A DNA stretch of 22,109 nt from Poronia punctata. Lineage: Eukaryota; Ascomycota; Sordariomycetes; Xylariales; Xylariaceae. Within the stretch, counting starts at the first letter, position 1. Each line of letters starts with the position of its first letter. Below are positions 1-10,918 of the stretch, piece after piece. The translations under genes and the position numbers were made by a program. The DNA lies in the NCBI GenBank assembly GCA_022579005.1, contig MU401852.1, positions 1 through 22,109 on the forward strand, in the 5' to 3' direction. The notes under the pieces were generated by a model. That model was not told the DNA's origin. It did not search any database and was given only the letters and a program-made list of their open reading frames with translations.

Positions 1-3000
1 TTAAATTAAAGCTTTAAGCACTTAGTTAAATATTATTTTATAAAATATTAAAAGTAACTATTATAATATTAATATAAAAATAGCTACTTATATTAATTAC
101 TTATTATAATATATTTTTAATAAGCTAAAATTTAGTTTTTTAAACTAAAGCTATAAAATAATTAATTAATTTTAAAAGCATCATTATATTAAGTTATAAG
201 CTAGGCAGCTTGCTAAAGTTTATAGCGTTAATTAAAACTTAATTTTTATTTTTTAGCTAAATTAGTATTTAATATTTTTAAATGCTATATAAATAGTTTT
301 TTTACTTTTAACTATAGCGTTTTAAACAATATAGCTAACTTAATAAATTAATATATTAACATAGCTTAGTGCTTTAAAAATTATTTTTTTAAATATAACG
401 TTAATCTTTTTTAAAAGTAGCTTATTAACTTTAATATTTTATAACTATTAAGCTTTTATATAAATATTAAGCGCTTATTTTATATTAGCTTTTTTTACTT
501 TTAAGCATATTTTTTATAATAGCAAAAAGTAAATTAAATATTTTAATTTTTAAAGCAACTAATTAAATATTTAATTATAATAAAATATTTTTATTTTTTA
601 AAGTAAAAACTTTTATAAGCTTTTAATAAAAGTAAATTTATTTAAAAAGTAGCTTATATTAATTAATAGCAAATATTTTAGCAGCTGTTTTATTATTATT
701 ATTTTTAACTTTTTTTATAACTTTTATGCTATTAAAGTTAATAGTAATAATATAAATAAAATTTTAAGTTTAGTTTATATAAACGTAGCTTTTACTTTTA
801 TATATAAATAAGTTATTATTTTAATATAAAGTTTTAATTATGCTTATATTAGTAGTATAAGCAAAAAGTTTAGTATTAATAACGTTTTTTATAGCTAAAA
901 TATTTTATTAATTTTAAGCATTAGCTACTTATACTAGTTAAATATACTTTATTTATACTTATTATACTACTTTAAAAGCTATATTTTATAATATTAAATT
1001 ATGCTTTTTAAGTTTATAGTATGCTAAAAAATAAAAGTTATAATTATTAGCTAAGTTATTTTTTTAAATATAGTATAATGCTTTAATTTTAATACTTTTA
1101 TGCTTTTAGCTAAATATAATAATATTACTAAGCAAAGCAATATATTAAATATACTTAAGCAAGCGTTTTTTTTAAAGTGCTACTAACTATTAAAGTATAT
1201 AATTTTGTTTTTATTAAAGTTATATGCTTTTAAACAATTTTATTATAAGTAAAAGTTTTTTAAATATACTTAATACTTATAATTAAATACTTTTTAGTTT
1301 AAATAGCTTTAGTAACTTTTTTATTTTTATTTACTATAATTGCTTTGCTAGTTTATTAAATATATTATAGCTTATATATTTTGTTAATTATAATTAATAA
1401 AAAGCTAAAATGCTAGTTAATTTATTATTTTTTATTATTTTTTTATAACTTTTAGCTAACCTATTATAATTTTAATTTTTTAAAAATATAAAGTAAAGTT
1501 GTTTATAATAGTAATAAGCTTTTATTTTATAACTATTACTAGCTAGCTATTAACTATAGCTATACTTTTTACTTATTAAGTATTTTATTAATTTTTAAGC
1601 TAAGTTATAATAGCTTTAATAAAATATAAATAAAAAAGCTTATTAAGTTTTTTAAAAAGCTAAAATCTTTTTTACTTTACTTTTAATATTTTTAAAACTA
1701 AAATTTATTTATAGCTTAAAAGTTAAGCTTATTATAAAAGTTTTTATAACTAAGTTGTTTAAAGTTACTAGATTTTAATTAATAAAAAAAATAGCTTAAA
1801 TTATAAAGTTAAATATTTTTTATAAAAGGCTTTAAACTATAATATTATTAAAATATAGTTTATTTTAAGCTTTAGTATTTGAGTAAAAAAAACAATATTA
1901 TTAAAAGTATTTATATAAGCTTTTAATATTATTTAACTAAAATATTTTTTTATAATTATAAAGTATAGCAATAGTAAAAAACTTTTGTTTAAAATTATTT
2001 AAAATAAAATAATACTTAATAGCGCTATAAGCAATATTTTAATTTATATAATCTTTTAAAAAAAATATTAACTACTTATAAACTTTATAACTTAAAGCAT
2101 ATTAAGGTAATAGTTAAATATAAGCTTTTAAGGTTATATAATAATTATTAAAGTAGTAAAAAACCTTTTTAAGCTAGTTTATTACTTTAGTATTATTAAA
2201 AAATTTTTTAAAATGCTTTAAAAAATTAAAATAAGTTATATATTGCTAAAAAATATTAAAGTTATATAAAAAAATAGCAAAATAGTTAGCAAAAATTAAA
2301 GTTAAGTTTATATAGCTTATAATTAAAATATTAAAAGTAAAAGTTAAAATAAGTTTTTAAATAAAAAGTAATAGTAAAATAAAAGTTTTAGCTAACTTAA
2401 AAGCTTTAAGCTTTAAGTTAATAATAAAAAGCAAAATAAAGCTAGCTAAGTATAAGCAAATAATTAAAAATATTGCTTTTTAAGTTAAAGTAAAGCTTAG
2501 CAAACTATTTTAATATTATTTTAAAGCAAAAGGTTTAAGTAGTATAAAGTAGTAGCTTAAATTATAGTTTTTATTTATAAAATTATAAAGTTTTATAAAA
2601 AATAACGTATTAAATAAAAAAAACTATATAAAATGTTATAAGCTAAAGTAATAAAATATAAATATATTAAAAAGCTGATATTAACTAAAAAAGGAAAAAA
2701 ATATAATAAAAAGTTATTAGCTAGTATTTATATTTAGTTAAAATTTTAAAAGTTTTTATTAAAAGTTTAATTTTTAAGTTACTTTAGTTTTTAACTACTA
2801 GCTTATATATATGCAGCTTTAAATATAGCAAGCCTTTTTATACTTTATAAAATATACTACCTTTTTTTATTTATTATAGTATTTAAATTTTTTTAGTTTT
2901 TTAGTTTTTTTTAGTTTTTTAGCTATTTATTTTTTAGTTTTGCTAGTTTTTTAGCTATTTATTTTTTAATTTTTCTTTAGTTTTTTTATATTTTTAGTTT

Positions 3001-3540
3001 TTTTAAATTACTATTAAAAATATTTTTTAAGTTATAGTTTTATAGTTTTATTAATTTAAAAGTAGTAAGCTAGCTAAGTTATGCTTTATAGTTTTAGCTT
3101 TATAGCTTAATTTATATAGCTTTTATTGTTTAGTTTTAAATTATAATAACTTAGTTATTTTTAAAGCTTTTTTATAATATATTATTTTTATATTAAAGCT
3201 TTTAGCTAATTTTTATAGTTTTTAAGGTTTAAAGTAAGCTAGTATTTTAATTTTATTTTTTTAATTAAATTATTAACAGTATTAAAAACTTATTACATTT
3301 TTAGCTTATATACGTTTATATATATAAGCATATTATTAATTTTTAGCTTTTTTTCTTTTTTATATAGTTTATTTTATAAAAAAAAACTTTTATAAGTTTT
3401 ATATCTAAGCAAAATTATTATTATAATAAAATTAAAAGTTTTTAAAGATTATTTTAACTTTATACTAAAAAAGTTTTAGTTAAAGTAAACATATTAACTA
3501 AGTTTTAAAAGCTTTATATTAATTATAGCTTTATAAAAAT
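1..3540. other. RIP-like degraded AT-rich DNA, no recognisable gene
   Basis: No coding region, RNA gene or LTR of the retrotransposon family found further right could be recognised on either strand. All reading frames are closed by dense TAA and TAG stops. The composition is the same as the retrotransposon copies (TpA dominant, C and G mostly in AGC/GCT/ACT), so it is probably decayed repeat DNA of another family or a part too damaged to match. The minus strand around 800-1300 reads as a slightly more protein-like string once TAA/TAG are treated as mutated codons, but I could not assign it to any family. A T-rich tandem stretch at 2885-3010 is listed separately. Confidence 0.6.
2885..3010. 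repeat. T-rich short tandem repeat
   Basis: A low-complexity block built on the words TTTTTTAG and AGCTATTTATTTTTTA. The longer word occurs at 2921 and again at 2953, a period of 32 bp, with extra AGTTTTTT half-units on both sides. Only about two full units are present, so it is a decayed or incipient minisatellite rather than a long array. There is no sign that it is coding. Confidence 0.5.
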
Positions 3541-3690
3541 ATTTTAAAAAGTATAACTTAATATGTTAAGTATATAATAAATAGCTAGGTATCTAGGTTT
3601 AAAAAACAACGCAAAAATAATAGCTATATATATAAAAACAAAAGTCAAGCTAGCCCTTTTTAGTTCTATAGCTACCCTATAACATAAGGC

Positions 3691-3714
3691 GTAACTAGCA
3701 TGCATGCTAATTAC
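3691..3714. repeat. 24-bp near-perfect palindrome
   Basis: The central 14 bases, TAGCATGCATGCTA at 3696-3709, are a perfect palindrome. Beyond one mismatched pair (C3695 against A3710) the outer arms GTAA and TTAC also pair. The mismatch is what a single G-to-A change at 3710 would produce, so the site may once have been a perfect 24-bp palindrome. Such a site could bind a dimeric protein, be a junction of two inverted transposon ends, or extrude as a cruciform. Nothing in the sequence decides between these. Confidence 0.7.
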
Positions 3715-3891
3715 ATCGCAATATAAATATATATATATTATACTAGGTATTAAGACGTTATTGTAGTGTTGTGTTAGCCGGTACATTGGCATTTTTGCAT
3801 GTAATTATAGTCTGGAATAGACTGAGTTGTAGACGGTTATGCTGCGGCTGCGGTGTAAAAAGTGGAAATGTGTAGAAAATAGAATTGCAAC

Positions 3892-3930
3892 CCCCTTTGC
3901 GTGCAGAGGGGTTTCTAAGTGTAGACCCCT
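3892..3930. other. Two overlapping, mutually exclusive GC-rich hairpins
   Basis: CCCCTTTG (3892-3899) pairs with CAGAGGGG (3904-3911) across a four-base loop, with one G-T pair. AGGGGT (3907-3912) also pairs perfectly with ACCCCT (3925-3930). Both stems use the same AGGGG segment, so only one can form at a time. The arrangement is striking in a window with almost no G or C runs. It may be a structured transposon end, a remnant of an RNA element or chance. No transcription unit is visible around it. Confidence 0.5.
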
Positions 3931-4188
3931 ACTAGCAACTTAAAAAAAGAGGCAGTGTAACAAAGTACTTACTTATAGCACTTATTAACTACGCTATAGG
4001 TATATAAACTATATATAAGCTAAACTTATACTAACTATTAGCTATAGTTTAGCTAGTTATACTTTTTATAATTTTATTAGCTACTTTAGTTACTTATTTA
4101 GTTAACTAAATAAAAGTTATTTAATATACCTAGTTTTAAAATTGCTAATAATATTACCTTATAACTACTTTATTATTTTAACCTTATA
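3931..4188 (+). mobile_element. Lone 3' LTR with a scrap of internal sequence, gypsy family
   Basis: The LTR runs from TGTAAC at 3956 to CCTTATA ending at 4188, about 233 bp. It aligns along its length with the LTRs at 5603, 19302 and 19851 and with the reverse complements of those ending at 11155 and 17629. The 25 bases before it, including GCAACTTAAAAAAA, match the sequence just before the 3' LTRs of copies A and R, so this is the right end of an element with its polypurine-tract region, not a clean solo LTR. Homology stops at about 3931, where the spared island begins. No target duplication is seen (GGCAG on the left, TATAA on the right), as expected for a truncated copy. Confidence 0.8.
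3942..3955 (+). other. Polypurine tract before 3' LTR
   Basis: AAAAAAAGAGGCAG lies immediately upstream of the TGTAAC LTR start. In LTR retrotransposons the polypurine tract primes plus-strand synthesis and sits directly against the 3' LTR. The equivalent positions in copy A (19289-19301) and copy R (minus strand, 11156-11170) keep the A run but have lost the G residues. This copy therefore seems to preserve the least mutated version of the tract. Confidence 0.6.
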
Positions 4189-5602
4189 TATAATAACTTC
4201 TACTTTTCTATTAGTAAGCTAATTTTAAAAGCAAATTTTAAGCGTTATATTAATTAAGTAGTTTAGCTTATATTAATACTATATTATATTATTGTTTTTA
4301 TTATATAAATTTATAAAGCTATAAAAGCAATTAGTATTTACTTTTATAAAAGAAGATATTAATATTTAAATAAAAAATATACGTTATTTATAAGAAAGCA
4401 AGCGTACTTTTATATAGCTAAGCATTAAAAATTTTAATAAGTAGGGTTTTAAAATCTAAATTTTAAGCTAACTTAGTAAAGGTGTTAAAAATTATTAAGT
4501 TAAGGCTAAATAATATAGTTAGCAAAGTTTACAAAGTTTATTAAATTATAGCTAATTTAAAAATAAAGCTTTTTTATTTTAATAAAACTTAATACTTAGT
4601 TACTAATTATATAACTAATATAATAAATATTAATAAGTCTACTTTAAAAGCTTAGTTAAGTATTAAATTAATTATATTCTTTAAAAGCTTTATATATTTT
4701 TTATAGCTAACTATTTAATAAAGCTTTATTGCTTATATATATTTAAAAGTAAAAACGTAGCTTATTAAATTAAATATATAAGCTCTTTGCTAATAAAAGT
4801 TGATTAAATTAAAGATTTAATAATTGCTGCTAATAAATGTTTTAAAAAATTAAAAGCTTTATATTAATTAGATTTTTTGTTTAAATTAAGGCTATAATTA
4901 TTTTTTAAGTAGCTACTAAAGAATATAAGTAAAGGGTTTTAAAATATGCTTATAGCCTAGCTAAATACATATTTAATTAAATCATTTAGTTAGTTTTTTA
5001 AAACTAAATAAATGCTTGCTATAATTTTATTACTTAAAAGCTAATTCTAGTAGTAATGCTTAATTAGTATTATAAGCTAAAAAGTAAATAATTTTGGTTC
5101 TTATAATTTTTTTTTTTAAAAAAAGTTTTAGCACTTTTTACTAAAAAGTAAATAGTTAATTTTATTATTGTTAATATTTTTGCTGCTTAAAAACTTTTAT
5201 AATTTTATATAATTTAGTAATAAGTTAACATGTTTAAAGTAAACTTGCTAAATGCTAATAAGCTTAAATAAAGTCTTTTAAAAATAAATAAAAGCTATAA
5301 TCTTTTATAGCCCTACTTTTTTAAGCGCTAAAAATGTAATTTGCTATAGTATAAACGCAATAAATAAAATATATAAAGTAAATAGTAGTACTAAGGAAAC
5401 TAAAAAAAAAAGATTTTTTTTTAAAAAAAATTAATATAAGTATAAAAATATATTTAAAAATAAAAAAAAAGTTTATAAGCTATTTTTTATTAAAATAGCA
5501 CATTACTAGTAAGTAAAATTATAGTTAAAAGATTTTTATGTCTTTTTTATAATAAATCAAATTTAGAAAACTTAATAAAATTTACTTTATTAAGTACTTT
5601 AA
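4189..5602. other. Degraded AT-rich DNA between the lone LTR and copy A, unassigned
   Basis: No LTR, no match to the internal part of the gypsy copies and no RNA gene were found. The + strand at about 4790-4930 has somewhat fewer stops in one frame than its surroundings and could be a decayed transposase or other transposon protein, but no catalytic motif is readable, so no family is given. Low-complexity A and T runs lie at 5109-5124 and 5400-5475. A 9-bp inverted repeat, CTTAATAAA/TTTATTAAG (5571-5579 and 5586-5594), sits just before copy A. Such repeats are expected by chance at this composition. Confidence 0.5.
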
Positions 5603-5831
5603 TATAATAAGGCACTTACTTATAAAACCTGTTTACTAAGCTACTTATGTACAGACTATACCTAGGCTAAACCTATGCTAACTATTAGCTATAGCTTAGC
5701 TAGTTATACTTTTTTCTTTAGCTAGCTTAATTACTTATTAAGTTAACTAAATAAAAGTTATTTAATATACTTAGTTTTTAAAATTGCTAACAATATTACT
5801 TTATAACTATTTTATTATTTAAACTTTTATA
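5603..5831 (+). repeat. 5' LTR of gypsy copy A
   Basis: It begins TATAATAAGGCAC, the RIP-mutated form of TGTAACGAGGCAC, and ends CTTTTATA. At about 229 bp it aligns with the other family LTRs, sharing blocks such as GCTAACTATTAGCTATAG, TTAGTTAACTAAATA-like and TTTTTAAAATTGCTA. The sequence after it matches that after the 5' LTRs of R and C, which makes this a 5' LTR. No primer-binding site can be recognised next to it, probably because it has mutated. Confidence 0.85.
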
Positions 5832-8064
5832 TTATGTTATTTTTTTATTTAAAAGTTATAATATAATATTTAGTAAAAAGATTTATATTAAAAACTAAGC
5901 ATAGTTTATAACTACTAACTAAATAACGAGCAATAATATAAACAAGCTTAATAAACTTAATACTAAAAATAAGCAATTAAAACTAAAAAAACTTGCTAAT
6001 AGTTAAGCTAAATTTATAAACAGCTAAAAATAGAAAAGCTATAATAAATATAAAGAAAAAGCAAAGGGCTTAATAGTAATTTAAAAAACCTAAAACAAGG
6101 TATATTACTTATTAAAACAAATAATTAATTAATAACTAGGAACCTTTAAAAAGGTTAAAAAAGTAAAAATCATTTTTTTACTTTAAGCTATTATTATATA
6201 TAGCAGCTTGTTAAATAAAAGCTTTTATTAAAGTTTTAAAAGCTAAAAAACGACTTTTTTTAAATTAAATTATTAATATAGCAAGATAAAACGTATAGTT
6301 GCTTTAGCTACTTACTAAGTAAAACAAACCTAATTTAAAAATAATGTAAAAGCTTTTATATATAATTATAAGCAGCTAAAGCAAAATGTTATCACTATAA
6401 AAATTAAAAACTAGATTATAGGTATAAATAAAAGCAATTTATAAAAGCCTAGCCTTAAAGATTTAATATAAATGCTTTTAGCTTTAATATAAGCTAAGTT
6501 TAAAATTTAAATAAATTGGTATACTTATAAAAATATGCTAAATTATAATAATTTTTAAAAAAGCTAGTTTTAACATTTTTTAAAAGTTTATTTTATAAAA
6601 AAATGTTAACTTAAAGCTATTTAAGCAAACTTTTTAAAGGTAGCTTTATAAAATAAACTTATAAAAAAATAAAAACTTAAAAGTTTTTTTTATTAGCAAG
6701 TACTAATATAAAAGCTTAAAAGCGCTATATTATTTAAAAGTAATAGCTAACTAGCTTTTAATTATTAGTATAAGCTTTAATAACAACTAAAAAAAGTTTT
6801 ATTTAAGTAATATATGTTGCTTAATAATATAATAATAATATATTAAAAAGCTAAAAGATAATAAAGCACTTAGTACTATATTAGTAAAAAGTAAAAACTA
6901 TTTTAAAAGCAAAAGTATACTAAATATGTATTAAAGCAAAAAAAGTTAGTAAATAACTTAAAAGTGCTAAAGCGTTTTTATTAAAAAACTAATAACTTAT
7001 TTAAGCAAGAAATAAATTATAATTAAAAGAAATTAGCATATATTAGTAGCAGCTTTAGAAAGTATTTTTATTATAGCTAAAAAGGATATATAGCTTAAAA
7101 CTGCTTAAAAATAAAGCACTAGGATTAAACTGTTAATTAAGCAAAACTAAACAAAAGTTATTAAAATAGCTTAAAAGTAAACTATAAAAAATTTAAAAAG
7201 CTTTATTAAACTTGTAAAAAAGTTAAAAGCTAAGCTAAAATGAAATAATATATTTAATTTACTTTAATAAAGTTTTATAAAGCATTTAATATTATAAAGG
7301 TATTTAAAGAAATAATTATAGTTTTTTTAAAGAGTAAGCAAAAGCTAAAAACAAGTTATAATAAATATAAATATAAAAGCTTAAGTTAATATTACATATA
7401 AAAACTTTAAATAAAAACATTAATAAAAAGTAAATATTTTATTACTTTTTTAAAAAAAACTAAATAAAAAGCTAATCGAGTATTAAGCAGCTTATATAGT
7501 TAGTTTGTAAATAGTTAATATATAAAAAATTAAAAAACTTTTAAGTAAGTATTTTATATAATATATAAAAAGTAAAAAGCATTAAAGCTTTTGCTATTAT
7601 TATTAATAATAAGTTAATTAAATATTTTACTAAATATAACGTTTACTTAGTAATTTTATAGCAAATAATAAAAGATACACTATAAAAAGTTTATTAAAAA
7701 CGTAGTTAGCAATTAAGCAGCATATATAGGTAACTTAATAAGTATTAAAGTTAATTTAAAAAAAAAGTTATTATTTTTTTAAAAAAAAAATAAACTTAGC
7801 ACTAAAAATAAAATTAACTTATTTAAGTATTTTAAAGCATTTAAACATATATACTTTAAACTATTAGCTAAAAAGTGGCTTATATTAAAAAAAGCATAAT
7901 ATAAAAAAAACTTAGTAAAAAAAAATAAGTATATTTAACTTAATTTTTTATTATAAAGGCTTAATAATATATGCTTAAAAAGTACTTTAAAAAACTTTTT
8001 AAAAACCATATATAGCATTTAAAAGCAAATATAAAACTTTTATTTTATTTATACTAAAAAAACT
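5832..8064 (+). pseudogene. Decayed 5' internal region of copy A (gag/protease position)
   Basis: This part lies between the 5' LTR and the reverse-transcriptase motifs, where Ty3/gypsy elements carry gag and the aspartic protease. It is full of stops and I can read no zinc-knuckle or protease motif, so the assignment rests on position only. It aligns with copy C (20074-22109) and with R on the minus strand (about 15600-17397). R lacks a block equivalent to roughly 7590-8050. Conserved words include AACTAAGCATAGTTTATAAC at 5895-5914. Confidence 0.6.
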
Positions 8065-8480
8065 ATAAAGCTTTATATTAATTATAAATGCTAAAATAAA
8101 GTAATTATAAAAAATAAATAATTTTTACTTTTTATATTAAAAGTAATAAATAAGCTAAAGTTAGCAAGGATTTATTTAAAACTAAAATTTAAAATATTTA
8201 CTATTATATTTAAATTAAATATAGTAACAAGTAAAAAACTAATTTTTAAACAAAATATAAGCATTTTAAATATATTTTTATATATTTTAAAGTAACTAAT
8301 ATGCTTATAACCTTTTAAGCTTATATATATAAAGTTTTAGCTAGTTTAGTAAATTATATTTATATAGTTTACTTCAATAAGATTATAGTTTTTTTTTAAA
8401 AAAAAATAAAAAAATAAAAAAGCACTTTTAATTAGTTTATAAAAAGTTAATAAAGTATTAACTATTTATAAAGCTATTAA
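8065..8480 (+). pseudogene. Reverse-transcriptase remnant of copy A (Ty3/gypsy)
   Basis: One frame, with codons starting at 8070, 8295 and 8367, keeps recognisable reverse-transcriptase blocks if RIP-type changes are allowed. Codons at 8229-8273 read K-*-K-T-N-F-*-T-K-Y-K-H-F-K-Y, matching the family block (E)WKT-FRT-YGHFEY, with TAA where W and R would be. Codons from 8295 read T-N-M-L-I-T-F-*-A-Y, matching TNAPATFQAY. A degenerate YLDD-like block follows at 8367-8390 (V-Y-F-N-K-I-I-V). The order and spacing are those of Ty3/gypsy polymerases. The gene is dead: every other conserved block contains a stop. The + strand direction agrees with the LTR layout of A. Confidence 0.8.
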
Positions 8481-10918
8481 ATTGAAATTTTTTAAAATAA
8501 AAATAAAACTTTTAAAGTTTATTATTATAACTAAAAAATAAAAATAAACTTTTAAAACATCATTATAATTTAAAAGTAAAAAGTATAAACTTTAATATAT
8601 AATATATAAATATTTTTAAAGTTTGCAAACTTTTATAAAAAGGTTATAGCTAAATATATAAACGTTACTATGCTAATTATAGCTATTTTAAAAAATTATA
8701 CTTTGCTAAGCTATATTTTTAAATAAACCTTATAAGCAAATTAAGTTATTAAAAATATAAAAAAAGCTTTTATGTTAATAATTACTTTTAATTATTAAAA
8801 TAGCTACGTTAATATAAAAGCAAAAATAAATATATTAATAAAAATAATATTAAAAATATTATTTTAGTTATATAAAAAATATAAAGACTAGTTACTTACT
8901 AGTTATAAAAGCTTATAAACATAAAAACTAAATAAATAATAAGCTAGTAAAAGCTTTTAATAGTTATAAAAAGCTATAAATATTAGGATTAATACTTTAT
9001 AAAATAAATAAAACTTATATAATACAAATAAATTATATAGCTTTAAAGACATGGTTAACTTACTAGCATAAGACTTTTAAAAAAGCTGGCTTACTAAATA
9101 TATAAGCTAGCATAGTTTAACTTTAATATAAAATATTACTTAAGCATCTTAAACTTAATAAATAAGTTATTAAAAAACCTAAATTATATAACTAAAAAAC
9201 TTTATATAAATATAATACTAGTATTAAAAAAGCTTTAACTAGTTAATAAGCTATAATAAAAAATATAGTAATTATTAATAAAAGTTGTATTTTAAAAAAG
9301 TAAAGCATTAGCTTATACTATTAAAGCAGCTTAAAAAGCTTTAGTAAATATATACTTATTAGCTTTTTTAATAATAAAAATATAAATTACAAACTTATAA
9401 GCTTATAAAGTATTAAACTTTGGCTATATAATTATAAATAGCTTTTAAAAGTAAAAAAGTAAATAAAAGTAATATATATGCTTAACTTATATATTATATA
9501 CTATATTAATAATAATAATAACCTATTTAATAAAGGCTATTGCTAAAAGTATAAAACCTACTTTTTTTAAAAAAGGTTAAAGCTATTTCCTTATAATTAA
9601 TATATTTTATATGCTAAAACTAAAAAATTAGCTTAAAATACAGTAGCATTTTAATTAGCAGCTTTAATATGGTTTTATAAAATAGTTTATAAACTTTAAG
9701 CTAAAAACTTTACTTTTATAAACATTATAAAAATTATATACTATAAAGCTAAAATATATAGAAAATATTATATTTTAAAAAGTAGCTAGGAATTTTAGCT
9801 AAAAAACTTTAGTAAAGTAATTAATACATTAACACTATAATAACTTTAAAGGTAAGCATATAAAGAAAAAGAATTTGCTAACTTATTATAATATAAGTTT
9901 TATTAAAAAAGCTTAAGCAAAACGTTTAAAAATACGTTATTAGCTATATATAGTATAAAAGGGCTTAACGCTTAAATATAAGCTTTATAAAGAGCTTTAG
10001 TTATTACTTTTTTAAAGTAACTTTTTTAAAGAAAATTAGCTTAAATTTTATAATAAAACTACTTTAATATATAAAAGCTAAAAATAAAATTTATAATAAG
10101 ATTTTAGTTATAGTAAACTAGTTTATAAAATAGCATTATTTATTTTAATATAAAAGATGCTTAATACTACTAAACTTATAGCAATTATATATTAGAAAGT
10201 AATATATTAATATAGGTCTTTTTAAAAAAACATTATAAGTAGTAAAAATAAACTTATTATAAGCAAATTTTAAAAAAAGTTTTATAAAGGATAAAATATC
10301 TATTAACAGGTTTTTACTATATAGTACTTTTATTTAATTAAATAAATTATATGTATATTAAATATTAAAAAAATACTTTTATTCTTATATTATTAAAAGT
10401 TTAAATAGTTAAGTTAAAAGGCTAGCAAAAGCTAAGTATATATATAATAATAGCTAATATATTACTATAAGCTATTTGCTATTTAAAGCGCTATATAAGT
10501 ACTACTTAAAAAGTATTAAATATATATTAAAGCAGCTTTAATTTAATATTTAAACAGTGAAACAAAAGGTATAATAAATAAAAGCTATATAATAATAGTT
10601 TGCAAGCATTTAAAGCAACCTATAAAAATAATATAAAAATAATATAATAAGCATTATATGTTAAAAAAGTCTAAATTAAGCAATATAATAAAGCTATTTA
10701 TAGTATACTTTAGATTTACATATAGAAAAAGCTAGCTTTTATAGATATTTTAATTAAAATTATTAAAAAAATAAGAACTTAACTATATTAAATTAATCTA
10801 TTTAAACTTTAATTTTAACTTTATAATATATTGTTTATATTATTATTTACATTATATATAAACAAAGTAAAAATAATAGTTAGGTACCAATAGTTAAATA
10901 AAATAATAAGTAAATAAA
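8481..10918 (+). pseudogene. Decayed RNase H/integrase region of copy A, left part
   Basis: In Ty3/gypsy elements RNase H and integrase follow the reverse transcriptase, so this stretch should hold them. I could not read a convincing integrase or RNase H motif in it. It aligns with the minus strand of copy R from about 15240 down to about 12730, for example A 8901-9010 with R 14640-14760. It ends abruptly at 10918, where copy R was inserted. Confidence 0.6.
10914..10918 (+). repeat. Target-site duplication, left copy (ATAAA)
   Basis: Five bases directly before copy R. The partner after R is ACAAA at 17630-17634. The two differ by one C/T, the change RIP makes at CpA. Five bp is a usual target duplication length for Ty3/gypsy integrases. 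Confidence 0.7.

Larger units (their letters stand above)
3560..3955. other. Island of normal base composition spared from RIP-like mutation
   Basis: Base composition changes sharply here, most clearly at 3780-3930. CpG, CpA and GG/CC runs appear that are nearly absent elsewhere, for example GCTGCGGCTGCGG at 3841-3853 and CCCCC at 3891-3895. The island contains a near-perfect palindrome (3691-3714), a short inverted repeat AGTCT/AGACT (3809-3813 and 3819-3823), and two overlapping hairpins (3892-3930). Its right end runs into the 3' terminus of a retrotransposon LTR at 3956. I recognise no gene or RNA. The one long open frame, on the minus strand at 3544-3792, is probably open only because this stretch escaped mutation (see the rejected list). 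It may be single-copy host DNA, or a repeat too short to be a RIP target. Confidence 0.6.

Noticed and set aside
2885..3010. CRISPR-like or satellite array
   Set aside because: Only two 32-bp units of T-rich sequence without distinct spacers; simple low-complexity repeat.
1..3540. Another copy of the gypsy element
   Set aside because: The LTR words and the reverse-transcriptase block were not found on either strand, so membership in the family is not supported.
3544..3792. An 82-codon minus-strand open frame (starts MPMYRL, rich in I, Y, L and F)
   Set aside because: It is open because it overlaps the spared island. It runs through an AT microsatellite (about 3725-3740) that yields IYIYLY, has no recognisable domain and ends in AT-rich DNA. 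Hydrophobicity here follows from base composition. I do not support it as a gene without transcript or homology evidence.
5133..5149. Perfect palindrome ACTTTTTA-C-TAAAAAGT
   Set aside because: Made almost only of A and T in a region full of such runs; expected by chance.
5571..5594. 9-bp inverted repeat CTTAATAAA/TTTATTAAG just before copy A
   Set aside because: A/T-only composition and absence from the other copies argue against a functional site or a transposon end.
9840..10800. Possible integrase catalytic core in copy A
   Set aside because: I searched by eye for D-D-E and GQTER-like blocks and found none convincing; only position in the element suggests integrase.
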